Source: DASYLJ01 sp036009625
GTDB lineage: Bacteria; Desulfobacterota; Binatia; DP-6
DNA length: 64,000 bases
Reading direction: 5' to 3'
Assembly: GCA_036009625.1 (NCBI GenBank)
Contig: DASYLJ010000015.1
Span: forward strand, 1-64,000
Shown here: positions 1 to 8,072 of the stretch, in pieces
Layout: every line of letters begins with the position of its first letter
Numbering within the stretch: position 1 is the stretch's first letter
Made by a program: the position numbers and the translations under genes
The notes under the pieces: model-generated
Told to the model about the DNA's origin: nothing
The model's input: only the letters and a program-made list of their open reading frames with translations
The model's database searches: none

Positions 1-180
1 GGCTGCGCGCGGCGTTCGCACGGCACCCCCCGCCCCTTTTCCACTCCGCGCGTGCTCTCGACGCGCTCGCTCGGAGGTCCGTCCGCTCGCCACGCCACCG
101 CCCACCCCATGAACCGTAGTCCCCCCACCACGCACGTTTGCGAGCAGACGCCCGTAGCGTCCGCGGGTCGGTCGCACGGC

Positions 181-222
181 GGCTCGCTTCGAGGTGGGAG
201 CTTACAAAGCAGTAAGCGAGCC
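181..222 (-). terminator. Candidate hairpin downstream of lpxA
   Basis: A 9-bp perfect stem (arms 181-189 and 214-222) with a 24-base loop lies directly after the lpxA stop codon on the minus strand. There is no T tract, so intrinsic termination is only a suggestion. Bases 1-180 show no gene I can support. Confidence 0.3.
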
Positions 223-230
223 GAACGGAT

Positions 231-1034
231 TCAGTCGGTTTCGGACGGGTCGGGGGTGCCGGAGCGGCCCATGGCTATGCCGCGCTTCGAGGCTTTGATG
301 AACGTCAGGAGCTCTTCGACTTCCGGCGTCATTTCCACCTCGGCCTCCACCCGGGCCAGCGCCTCGCGCAGGTGGGTCCGGACGCGGAACAGGATGCGGC
401 AGGCCGTCATCAGGGTACGGATGTTCTTGGGCTCGAAGCCGCTTCGGCGCAGGCCCACCCGATTGACGCCGCGCACCGTGTGCGTGCCGTCCATGATGCA
501 GAACGGGGGGACGTCGCGGCTGGTGCGTGAGAGGCCGCGCAGAATCGCGAGGCGGCCGATGCGGACGTACTGGTGGACGACGCAGTTGCCGCTGATGAAG
601 GCCTGGTCGTCCACCACCACGTGGCCGGCGACCAGGGCGCCGCTGCAGATGATGGTGCGGTTGCCGACGTGGCAGTTGTGGGCGATGTGGGCGTGCGACA
701 TCAGGTAGTTGTCGTTGCCCACGACCGTCACCGTGCCCTCCTGCGTGGCGCGGTGGATCTCGGCGTGCTCGCGCACGACGTTGCGGTCGCCGATGCGCAG
801 CCCCGTGGGCGCGCCGGCGTAGGCCAGGTCCTGCGGCTCGTGGCCCAGAATGGCGCCGGGGTGGACGACGTTGTCGGTGCCGAGCTCGGTGTCACCCGTC
901 AGGAAGGCGTGCGCCATGACCCGCGTGCGCGCGCCGATGCGCACCGGACCATCGACGACCACGTACGGGCCGAGGTCGGCGGTGGGATCGATGGTCGCGC
1001 GCGGGTCGACGATGGCGGTGGGATGGATCGGCAC
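231..1034 (-). CDS. lpxA: UDP-N-acetylglucosamine acyltransferase LpxA
   Basis: This cytoplasmic enzyme does the first step of lipid A synthesis, moving a 3-hydroxyacyl chain from ACP to UDP-GlcNAc. The 267-aa product has the usual length of the family. Left-handed beta-helix hexapeptide repeats cover residues 1-190 and a helical C-terminal part follows. The motif HIAHNCHVG at residues 116-124 matches the catalytic-loop motif of the family, and its second His (H119) corresponds to the catalytic His125 of the E. coli enzyme. The start is GTG. The gene follows yacG after 3 bases, so the two are probably co-transcribed. The usual lpxD/fabZ/lpxB neighbours are absent here. Identification is secure. 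Confidence 0.95.
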   Translation of the reverse strand: MPIHPTAIVDPRATIDPTADLGPYVVVDGPVRIGARTRVMAHAFLTGDTELGTDNVVHPGAILGHEPQDLAYAGAPTGLRIGDRNVVREHAEIHRATQEGTVTVVGNDNYLMSHAHIAHNCHVGNRTIICSGALVAGHVVVDDQAFISGNCVVHQYVRIGRLAILRGLSRTSRDVPPFCIMDGTHTVRGVNRVGLRRSGFEPKNIRTLMTACRILFRVRTHLREALARVEAEVEMTPEVEELLTFIKASKRGIAMGRSGTPDPSETD

Positions 1035-1037
1035 GCG

Positions 1038-1220
1038 TCAGTCGTCGTCGTCGTGGGCGTCGGTGGGCTCCTCGACGATGGGGTCGCCGGGAATCCGGAA
1101 CTTCTCGTCGGCCCAGGCCGCGAGGTCGAGGACGCGACAACGCTCGGAGCAGAACGGCCGATGTGGATTGTCCGCCCGGGGCGTCTCGGCTCGACAGGTG
1201 GGACAGCGGGCGCCGCGCAC
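1038..1220 (-). CDS. yacG: YacG-type zinc-finger DNA gyrase inhibitor
   Basis: YacG is a very small zinc protein that binds GyrB in E. coli and blocks DNA binding by gyrase. The 60-aa product has the family pattern: CPTC near the N-terminus, then FCSERCR, giving four zinc cysteines, followed by LAAWADEKFRIPG and an acidic tail ending in four Asp. I chose the GTG at 1220, which puts the first Cys at residue 6 as in the family. A longer open frame upstream has an unrelated, low-quality N-terminus. It stands 3 bases ahead of lpxA and diverges from the haem genes across about 80 bases, which should hold both promoters. Confidence 0.85.
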   Translation of the reverse strand: MRGARCPTCRAETPRADNPHRPFCSERCRVLDLAAWADEKFRIPGDPIVEEPTDAHDDDD

Positions 1221-1300
1221 GCGCGGAGTGTAGCCCCAAGCGCCCCGCCCTGCCACCCGTTTGGCTTGACTCCCTCGGGCAACGGAGCGACGGTCGACCC

Positions 1301-1840
1301 ATGCCGGACCGCACGCGCAGTCCTGCCGGCGACCCGGTGCGTGGCCTCGATGCACTGCGCACCATGCTCGATTCGGCGGGACAGTTGGTCACCACGCTGC
1401 TCCACGACCCGTTCCTCCCGCGCCTCATCGCGGCATTCCAGACCATCCCCACGGAAGACCGCGAGACCATCCTCGGTATCATCGAGCGTGACGTTGCGAT
1501 GCGTCGCGCCGACACCGACGGCAGCGGCAGGCTCATGGGCATGCACAACGTGCGGCCCAACCCGAACGCCCGGCTGTACGTGCGCGTCGTCGAGCCCGAC
1601 ACGGGCGACACGCCCTACCTCGCCGTCGAAGAGCTCGTCCTCGCCATCACCCGGGCCGCACGCGTCACGCACCGGGTGATGCTCACCACGTCCGGCGACA
1701 GCAAGAAATGGCGCGACACGGTGATGACGACGTTCCAGGCCATGCCCCCCGACGAGCTCGCCGCCGTCGCCTGGTGCATGCGTGCGGCACTCGCCGTCGT
1801 CGAGCACATCGATGCCAGCCGCAAGGATCTCGAGGCGTGA
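1301..1840 (+). CDS. Conserved-looking hypothetical protein leading the haem genes
   Basis: I do not recognise this 179-aa soluble protein. It has no signal peptide and no membrane segment. The N-terminal half is helical (a stretch containing FLPRLIAAFQTIP and an acidic helix after it). The middle has a beta-rich segment around ARLYVRVVEP, and the C-terminal half is helical again (ELAAVAWCMRAALAVVEHI). I chose the ATG at 1301 because the frame upstream has shadow-like composition. The TGA stop overlaps the GTG of hemD, so it is probably translated with the haem genes. A regulatory or partner role in haem synthesis is possible, but only from position. Confidence 0.7.
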   Translation: MPDRTRSPAGDPVRGLDALRTMLDSAGQLVTTLLHDPFLPRLIAAFQTIPTEDRETILGIIERDVAMRRADTDGSGRLMGMHNVRPNPNARLYVRVVEPDTGDTPYLAVEELVLAITRAARVTHRVMLTTSGDSKKWRDTVMTTFQAMPPDELAAVAWCMRAALAVVEHIDASRKDLEA

Positions 1841-2658
1841 GCGCCGCCGCGCTCGACGGCGTGCGCATCGTGGCCTTCGAGTCGCGACGCGCAGACGAGC
1901 TCGGCCGCATGCTGACGCGGCACGGCGCCGTCGTGACGAGCGCGCCGGCGCTGCGTGAAGCACCGATCGCCCAGAGTCCGCCCGTCGCTGAGCTGACGCG
2001 CGCGCTCACCGACGGCAAGGTCGCGGCCATCGTGCTGCTGACGGGCGTCGGCACGCGGGCGCTCGCCGCCGCCGCCACGCCGGCGTGTCCCGACTTTCTC
2101 GGCCTGCTCGCCCGCGTGCCCATCGTCGCCCGCGGCCCGAAGCCGCTCGCCGCGCTGCGCGAGCTGCAGGTGTCGGGCGCGCATCCCGTCCCGGCGCCGC
2201 ACACGTGGCGCGAAGCGCTGCCCGTCGTCGACGCCCTGGGTCTCGCGGCAGGCAGCCTGGTGGCGGTGCAGGAGTACGGCATGCCACCGATGGCACTCGT
2301 CGGCGCGCTCGAGGAGCGCGGCCTGCACGTGCTGCGCGTGCCGGTCTACCGCTGGGCGCTGCCGCACGACACGACGCCGCTGCGTGCCGGAGCGACGGGC
2401 CTCGTGGCCGGCGCCTTCGATGCCGCGGTGTTCACCAGCGCCGTGCAGGTGGAACATCTGTTCCAGGTGGCGGACGACGCCATCGCGCTGGGCGCCGCGC
2501 TCGGACGGGTGGTCGTCGCATCGATCGGTCCGGTGTGCAGCGAAGGGCTCGAGGCGCACGGCGTGCGCGCGACGCTCGAGGCATCGCCGCCCAAGCTGGG
2601 ACCGCTGGTGGCGCAGATCGCCAGCCACTTCCTTGAATCCCCCCGGCCCATCGCATAG
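1837..2658 (+). CDS. hemD: Uroporphyrinogen-III synthase HemD
   Basis: HemD cyclises hydroxymethylbilane to uroporphyrinogen III with inversion of ring D. The family is poorly conserved in sequence, so the call rests on length (273 aa), fold pattern and context. The two-lobed layout is visible: an opening strand GVRIVAFESRRADEL, then a first-lobe segment IVLLTGVGTRAL, then a second lobe with DAAVFTSAVQVEHLF and VVVASIGPVCSEGLEAHGV, both typical for HemD. The GTG start at 1837 overlaps the TGA of the previous gene, which fixes this start over longer options. hemE begins 10 bases downstream. hemA, hemB and hemC are not in the window. Confidence 0.88.
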   Translation: MSAAALDGVRIVAFESRRADELGRMLTRHGAVVTSAPALREAPIAQSPPVAELTRALTDGKVAAIVLLTGVGTRALAAAATPACPDFLGLLARVPIVARGPKPLAALRELQVSGAHPVPAPHTWREALPVVDALGLAAGSLVAVQEYGMPPMALVGALEERGLHVLRVPVYRWALPHDTTPLRAGATGLVAGAFDAAVFTSAVQVEHLFQVADDAIALGAALGRVVVASIGPVCSEGLEAHGVRATLEASPPKLGPLVAQIASHFLESPRPIA

Positions 2659-2668
2659 CTGGGACGTC

Positions 2669-3694
2669 GTGCAGGCCCCGCCCTTCCTGGCCGCATGTCG
2701 CCGCGAGCCCGTGCCGTACACGCCGGTGTGGCTCATGCGCCAGGCCGGCCGCTACCAGCCAGAGTACCGCGCCATCCGCGAGAAGCTCGGCTTCCTCGAG
2801 CTGTGCAAGCGCCCCGACGTCGCCGCCGAAGTCACGGTCATGGCGGTCGAGCAGCTCGGCGTCGACGCGGCGATCATCTTCGCCGACATCCTGCTCATCC
2901 TCGAGCCCATGGGCGCCGGCCTCGAGTTCGCCAAGGGCGACGGTCCGGTCATCCATCGTCCGGTGCGCTCCGGCGCCGACGTCGACGCGCTCACCGAGGT
3001 CGACCAGGCGTCGCTCGGCTACGTCTTCGAGGCCGTGCGTCAGGCACGCGCCGCGCTGCGACCCGAGGTGCCGCTGATCGGCTTCGCCGGCGCGCCGTTC
3101 ACGCTCGCGTCCTACCTCATCGAGGGCGGCGGCTCGCGCGACTACACGCGCACCAAGGGTCTCCTCTTCGGCGATCCCGGCGCCTGGGACGCGCTCATGA
3201 CGAAGCTCGTGCGCGCCCTCACCGGCTACCTGAACGCGCAGATCGACGCCGGCGCGCAGGCGGTGCAGCTGTTCGACAGCTGGGTCGGCGCGCTCGCCCC
3301 GGCCGACTATCGTGCCCGCGTCCTGCCGCACGTGCGCGCGTTGATCGACGGCCTGCGTCCCGGCATTCCCGTCGTCAACTTCGGCACCGGTACGGCGGGT
3401 CTGCTCGAATGCCTGCGCGCCGCGGGCGGCGACGTCATCGGGCTCGACTGGCGCGTCGACCTCGACGCCGCCTGGGCACGCCTCGGCGACGACGTCGCGG
3501 TGCAGGGCAACCTCGATCCGCTCGTCCTCCTCGCGCCCATCCCGGAGATCCGCCGTCGCGTCGCAGCCATCCTCGGGCAGGCCGGCGGCCGCAACGGGCA
3601 CATCTTCAATCTCGGGCACGGCGTCCTGCAGCAGACGCCCGTCGATCACGTGCGTGCCGTGGTCGATGCCGTGCACGAGCTCTCCGTGCGCTGA
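2669..3694 (+). CDS. hemE: Uroporphyrinogen decarboxylase HemE
   Basis: HemE removes the four acetate carboxyls of uroporphyrinogen III to give coproporphyrinogen III in the cytoplasm. The 341-aa protein has both family signatures: PVWLMRQAGRY at residues 19-29, holding the conserved substrate-binding Arg residues, and GFAGAPFTLASYLIEGG at 138-154. FADILLILEPMG at 71-82 carries the conserved catalytic Asp. I chose the GTG at 2669, since it gives the family's normal short N-terminus; the open frame extends far upstream but only as a shadow of hemD. hemH starts 2 bases after the stop. Confidence 0.96.
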   Translation: MQAPPFLAACRREPVPYTPVWLMRQAGRYQPEYRAIREKLGFLELCKRPDVAAEVTVMAVEQLGVDAAIIFADILLILEPMGAGLEFAKGDGPVIHRPVRSGADVDALTEVDQASLGYVFEAVRQARAALRPEVPLIGFAGAPFTLASYLIEGGGSRDYTRTKGLLFGDPGAWDALMTKLVRALTGYLNAQIDAGAQAVQLFDSWVGALAPADYRARVLPHVRALIDGLRPGIPVVNFGTGTAGLLECLRAAGGDVIGLDWRVDLDAAWARLGDDVAVQGNLDPLVLLAPIPEIRRRVAAILGQAGGRNGHIFNLGHGVLQQTPVDHVRAVVDAVHELSVR

Positions 3695-3696
3695 CC

Positions 3697-4575
3697 ATGG
3701 ACGCGGTGCTGCTGATCGCGTTCGGCGGCCCGACGCGGCCGGACGAGATCCGGCCCTTCCTGCGCAACGTCACCCGCGGCCGCCGCATCCCCGGGGAACG
3801 GCTCGAGATCGTGGCGCACCACTACGAGCTGCTCGGCGGCAGGTCGCCGATGAACGAGCGGACGTTCCAGCAGGCCGAGGGCCTGCGACGCGAGCTCGGT
3901 ACGACGCCGGTGTACGTCGGCATGCGCAACTGGGAGCCGTGTCTGCCCGGCATGGTCCGACAGATGACCATGGACGGCCGGCGCGACGTCGTCGGCCTGA
4001 TCCTCTCGCCGCATGCGAGCGAAGCCAGCCGCGAGCGCTACATGGAGTCGGTCGCGGAGGCGTGTGCCGCCATCGGCGCGCGTGCCCCGATGCTGCGCTA
4101 CGCGCCGTCGTGGCACCTCCACCCGCTCTTCGTCGAGACGTGGACGCAGAGCGTGCGTGCCGTGCTCACCGCCGACGCCGCGCTCGTCTTCACCGCGCAC
4201 AGCATTCCGGTGTCATCGGCGACCGCGTCCCCGTACGTGCACGAGATCGAAGAGACGGCGGCGGCCATCGCCCATGCGCTGGGCGACCGACCCTGGCGGC
4301 TCGCGTGGCAGAGCCGCAGCGGCAGCCCGCGTGACCCGTGGCTCGAGCCCGACGTCAACGACGTCATCCGCGAGCTCGCCGCCGCCGGCACGCGCGACGT
4401 CGTCGTCGCGCCCATCGGCTTCGTCTGCGACCACGTCGAGGTGCTGTACGATCTCGACGTCGAGGCGCGTGCCACCGCCGACCAGGTTGGCGTCCGCCTC
4501 GCGCGGGCGGTCACCTGCAACGACCATCCACTGTTCGTCCGCATGCTGGCCGACGTGGTGCGGGGGATGGGGTGA
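3697..4575 (+). CDS. hemH: Ferrochelatase HemH
   Basis: This enzyme inserts ferrous iron into a porphyrin. At 292 aa it is compact but complete. FGGP at residues 9-12 opens the fold, FTAHSIPV at 165-172 contains the conserved catalytic His168, and APIGFVCDHVEVLYDLD at 238-254 contains the conserved Glu248. With HemY next door it could act on protoporphyrin IX or, in the coproporphyrin-dependent route, on coproporphyrin III; the sequence alone does not settle which. No C-terminal membrane helix is present. It overlaps hemY at GTGA, so the two are translationally coupled. Confidence 0.95.
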   Translation: MDAVLLIAFGGPTRPDEIRPFLRNVTRGRRIPGERLEIVAHHYELLGGRSPMNERTFQQAEGLRRELGTTPVYVGMRNWEPCLPGMVRQMTMDGRRDVVGLILSPHASEASRERYMESVAEACAAIGARAPMLRYAPSWHLHPLFVETWTQSVRAVLTADAALVFTAHSIPVSSATASPYVHEIEETAAAIAHALGDRPWRLAWQSRSGSPRDPWLEPDVNDVIRELAAAGTRDVVVAPIGFVCDHVEVLYDLDVEARATADQVGVRLARAVTCNDHPLFVRMLADVVRGMG

Positions 4576-5945
4576 GCCCGCGGCGCGTCGTGGTGATCGG
4601 CGGCGGCATCGCCGGTCTCGCCGCCGCGCATCGGCTCGTCGAGGGCGGGCACGCCGTCACGCTGCTGGAGGCGGACACCCGGCTCGGTGGCAGCGTCGGC
4701 ACCGAGCACGCCGACGGCTTCCTCATCGAGCGGGGTGCCGACGCCTTCATCACCGACAAGCCATGGGCGCTGGCACTGTGCGAGCGCCTCGGCATCACCG
4801 AGTCGCTCATCGGCACGCAGCCCGGCGAGCGTCGCACCCACGTCGTCCACGACGGTAAGCTCCACGCCTTGCCCGAAGGCTTCCTGCTGCTCGCCCCGAC
4901 GGCGCTCGGGCCGCTGCTGCGCTCGTCGCTGTTCTCGTGGCCGGGCAAGCTGCGCATGGCGCTCGACGTCGTCCTGCCGGCGCGTGGCGACACCACCGAC
5001 GAGAGCCTGGCCTCGTTCGTGCGACGGCGGCTCGGTCGCGAGGCGCTCGATCGCGTCGCCGACGGGTTGGTCGGCGGCATCTACACCGCCGACCCGGAAC
5101 GCCTCTCGCTCGCGGCTACCATGCCGCGTTTCCTGGCGATGGAGCGCGAGCACGGCAGCGTCATCCGCGGCCTGCGCGCGAGCAGCGGCGCCGTCTCCGG
5201 CAGCGGCGCACGCTACGGGCTGTTCGCGACCTTCCGCGACGGCATGGGGAGCTTCGTCGACGCCGTCGCAGGTCGCCTGCCCGACGTCCGACTCGGCGCC
5301 GCCGTCGAGGCGCTCACCCCCGTCGCCGCCCGCTGGCGGGTGCACGCCGTCGGCGAGACGCTCGACGCCGACGCCGTCATCGTGACGACGCCCGCACCGA
5401 TCGCGGGCCACCTCCTCGCCCCGCTCGACGCCGTGCTCGGTCGCGAGCTCGCCGACGTCGCCTACGCCTCGTCGGCGACGGTGACGCTCGGCTTCCGCAC
5501 GAGCGACGTCCCGCACGCGCTGCCGGGCTTCGGCTTCGTCGTACCCTTCAGCGAGCATCGCGCGCTCCTCGCTTGCACGTTTGCGAGCCGCAAGTTCGCG
5601 GGCCGCGCGCCCGAAGGCCACGAGCTGATCCGCGCCTTCGTCGGCGGCGCGCGACGTCCCGACATGGCGGTGCTCGACGACGACGCCCTCGTCGCCACCG
5701 TGCGCGACGAGCTGCGCGTCCTGCTCGGCATCGCCGCCGCGCCGGTCCTCGTGCGCACGCAGCGCTACGTCCAGGCCATGCCGCAGTACGCCGTCGGACA
5801 CCTCGATCGCGTCGCCGCCATCGACGCCCACATGGCCACCCTGCCCGGCCTGGCGCTGGCCGGCGCTGCCTACCGGGGCGTCGGCATCCCCGACTGCGTT
5901 CGCAGCGGCGAGGCGGCGGCCGATGCCGTCGCCGGTCTGCCCTGA
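4572..5945 (+). CDS. hemY: Oxygen-dependent protoporphyrinogen/coproporphyrinogen oxidase HemY
   Basis: This FAD flavoprotein oxidises protoporphyrinogen IX or coproporphyrinogen III with oxygen as acceptor. The 457-aa product begins with the dinucleotide-binding motif IGGGIAGLAAAHRL, followed by the FAD-contacting stretch LLEADTRLGGSVGTE. The C-terminus has the family pattern PQYAVGHLDR and a closing LALAGAAYRGVGIPDC that contacts FAD. I chose the GTG at 4572, which overlaps the hemH TGA; the frame stays open upstream only within hemH. The requirement for oxygen suggests an aerobic host. It ends the haem run, and the HDOD gene follows after 46 bases. Confidence 0.93.
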   Translation: MSPRRVVVIGGGIAGLAAAHRLVEGGHAVTLLEADTRLGGSVGTEHADGFLIERGADAFITDKPWALALCERLGITESLIGTQPGERRTHVVHDGKLHALPEGFLLLAPTALGPLLRSSLFSWPGKLRMALDVVLPARGDTTDESLASFVRRRLGREALDRVADGLVGGIYTADPERLSLAATMPRFLAMEREHGSVIRGLRASSGAVSGSGARYGLFATFRDGMGSFVDAVAGRLPDVRLGAAVEALTPVAARWRVHAVGETLDADAVIVTTPAPIAGHLLAPLDAVLGRELADVAYASSATVTLGFRTSDVPHALPGFGFVVPFSEHRALLACTFASRKFAGRAPEGHELIRAFVGGARRPDMAVLDDDALVATVRDELRVLLGIAAAPVLVRTQRYVQAMPQYAVGHLDRVAAIDAHMATLPGLALAGAAYRGVGIPDCVRSGEAAADAVAGLP

Positions 5946-5991
5946 CCGGGCGCTCAAGGTTTGCCCCCGCCCTGCCGACATTCACTACGGC

Positions 5992-7416
5992 ATGGCGCAA
6001 CCAGCGACCGACTCTCGCCTGCAGACGCTCCTAGCCCGCACCGGTGGACGGGCGGACTTCCCCGCAGCCGCCGAGATCATCCAGCAGCTGCATGCCACCG
6101 TGCAGCGCGAGAACTGCGCCGCCCTCGACGTCGTGCGCCTCATCCTGAAGGACCCGGGGCTGTCGTCGAAGATCCTGCGGGTGGTCAACTCGGCGTACTA
6201 CCGCCAGCAGTCGGAATCGATCTCCACCGTCACGAAGGCGGTCATCATCCTCGGCTTCGAGACCATCCGCGACGTCGCCACCGGCCTGCTGCTGCTCGAA
6301 GAGCTCATCAAGCGCGGCCACACCAGCGAGTTCATCCGCGAGGGGCTGCGGCGCTCGCTCTACTGCGGGCTGCTCGCGCAGGCGCTGTCGGCGAAGGTCG
6401 GCTACCCGACGCCGGAGGAGGCGTACCTCCTCGGCCTGTTCGCCGACTGGGGCATGCTGTGGATCGCGGCGCACTTTCCGAAGGACTTCGAGAAGGCGGT
6501 GGTCATGACCCGCCAGCGCGGCATCGGCATCGAAGACGCCGTCGGCGAGGTGCTGGGCGTGCCGCCGAGCGCGCTCGCCGCCGGCATCCTCGACAAGTGG
6601 CACTTCCCGCCGTCGTTCGCCGAGTTCTTCCGTGAGCCGCGCGCGCGCGAGCGGCCCGAGACGACGTCACCAGAAGGGAAGCTGCTGGTGCTGGTCGGGC
6701 TCGCCGCCGACTTCACCGCACCGTCGGGCGAGCACAGCACCGAGGTGGGCGCCACCGTGCTGAAGCGCTTCCAGACCTACTTCGGTCTCGGCCCCGAGCC
6801 GTTCCTCGAAGCCGCCCGCACCGCGCGTGACGCCTTCAAGGAGCAGGCGCCGCTCTTCGGCCTCGGCCCGGCCGCCGATGACGACGACGAGCCGCGGCTG
6901 ACCAGTCGCCGCGCGCCGGTGGCGACGCGCTCGCCGATCGATCTGCGCGCCGCGCTCGAGGTCGTCTCCGAGATCACCAGCGCCATCCTGCAGCAGGGCG
7001 ACATCAACAACACGCTGTCGATGGTGCTCGAAGGTGTGGCGCGCGCGGGCGGGTTCCCCGTCGTGTTCTTCGCGCTGCGCAACCCGGCACGCGACCACCT
7101 CGTCGGCCGCCTCGGCTATGGCGAGGACGTGAAGCCGTACCTCCACGAGCTCGATCTGCCGCTACGCGCCGGCGCCGGCATCCTCGCCGACACGGTGCTC
7201 ACCGAGAAGGTCCACGTCGTCCCCGACGGCTCGCCGGCCCCGCAGCTGCGCTCCGTCACCTCGTTCGTGAGCCATCCGCTCATCGTGCGCGGCAAGGCCG
7301 TGGGCGTGCTGGTGTGCGGGCGGACCGAGGCGCCCGCCGTCGCGCAGGAGGACGTCCAGCTCGTGCAGCTGTTCTGCCAGCAGGCCGGACTCGCACTCGA
7401 CCGCTCCGCCAACTGA
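5992..7416 (+). CDS. HDOD-domain signalling protein with C-terminal GAF-like domain
   Basis: The 474-aa cytoplasmic protein carries an HDOD domain over about residues 25-230, seen in PGLSSKILRVVNSAYY and the following VTKAVIILGFETIRDVA segment. HDOD is an HD-superfamily fold that usually lacks the catalytic His-Asp pair and acts in signalling. After an acidic linker near residue 300, the C-terminal 170 residues look like a GAF sensor domain (from VVSEITSAILQQGDINNTL to VQLVQLFCQQAGLALDRS). I chose the ATG at 5992 because the stretch before it is low in quality and lies in the hemY intergenic gap. Its role, possibly linked to c-di-GMP or stress, is unknown. Confidence 0.88.
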   Translation: MAQPATDSRLQTLLARTGGRADFPAAAEIIQQLHATVQRENCAALDVVRLILKDPGLSSKILRVVNSAYYRQQSESISTVTKAVIILGFETIRDVATGLLLLEELIKRGHTSEFIREGLRRSLYCGLLAQALSAKVGYPTPEEAYLLGLFADWGMLWIAAHFPKDFEKAVVMTRQRGIGIEDAVGEVLGVPPSALAAGILDKWHFPPSFAEFFREPRARERPETTSPEGKLLVLVGLAADFTAPSGEHSTEVGATVLKRFQTYFGLGPEPFLEAARTARDAFKEQAPLFGLGPAADDDDEPRLTSRRAPVATRSPIDLRAALEVVSEITSAILQQGDINNTLSMVLEGVARAGGFPVVFFALRNPARDHLVGRLGYGEDVKPYLHELDLPLRAGAGILADTVLTEKVHVVPDGSPAPQLRSVTSFVSHPLIVRGKAVGVLVCGRTEAPAVAQEDVQLVQLFCQQAGLALDRSAN

Positions 7417-7422
7417 TCGTCG

Positions 7423-8025
7423 TCAGCGCGCGAAGATCACCGACAGGTTGTTCGCCGGCATCTCCACCGTCTCGCGGTGGACGAGGCCCACGCCCGCAGC
7501 CGTGGCGACGACCGTCTCCAGGTCGCGCACACCCCACGACGCATCCTGCGCGCGCAGCGTGGCGTCGAAGCCGGCGTTGCTGGGCGCGGTGTGCGCACCG
7601 TCGCGACGATACGGCCCATACAGGTAGAGCACGCCGCCCGACTGCAGCAGACGTCCGGCGCCGCGCAGCGTCGCCTCGCCGGCCGTCCACGGCGAGATGT
7701 GCAGCATGTTGATGCACACCACCGCGTCGGCGCGATCGACGGGCCAGTCGGGACGGGTGACGTCGAGCACGAGCGGCGGGCGCACGTTCGCGACACCGTC
7801 GCACCACGACGCGATGCCCGGCATCGCGGTCGGGTCGAGGTCGGTGGGCTGCCAGGTGAGGCCGGGCATGGCACCCGCGAAGCACGCCGCATGCTCGCCG
7901 GTGCCGGCCGCGATCTCGAGGACGAGACCCTGCGCCGGTAGGATCCGACGCAGCACGGCCAGGATCGGATCGCGATTGCGCTGCGTCGCCGGCGCGTGCC
8001 GGCGGACGGACTCGTCGGTGGACAT
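7423..8025 (-). CDS. SAM-dependent methyltransferase, DUF938 family
   Basis: The 200-aa product is a class I SAM methyltransferase fold. Motif I is GLVLEIAAGTGEHAACFA near residues 33-50, with the acidic LDP motif about 20 residues later. The N-terminal KHAPATQRNRDPIL-like segment (here RRHAPATQRNRDPILAVL) and the central CINMLHISPW are characteristic of the DUF938 family, as is the GPY segment after the fourth strand. The substrate of the family is not established. The gene converges on the HDOD gene with 6 bases between stops and diverges from the CoA-transferase gene across only 47 bases. Confidence 0.88.
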   Translation of the reverse strand: MSTDESVRRHAPATQRNRDPILAVLRRILPAQGLVLEIAAGTGEHAACFAGAMPGLTWQPTDLDPTAMPGIASWCDGVANVRPPLVLDVTRPDWPVDRADAVVCINMLHISPWTAGEATLRGAGRLLQSGGVLYLYGPYRRDGAHTAPSNAGFDATLRAQDASWGVRDLETVVATAAGVGLVHRETVEMPANNLSVIFAR

Positions 8026-8072
8026 GCGCCCACCGTAGCCAATCGCGCGGCGTGCATGCTAGCGACGGCCGC

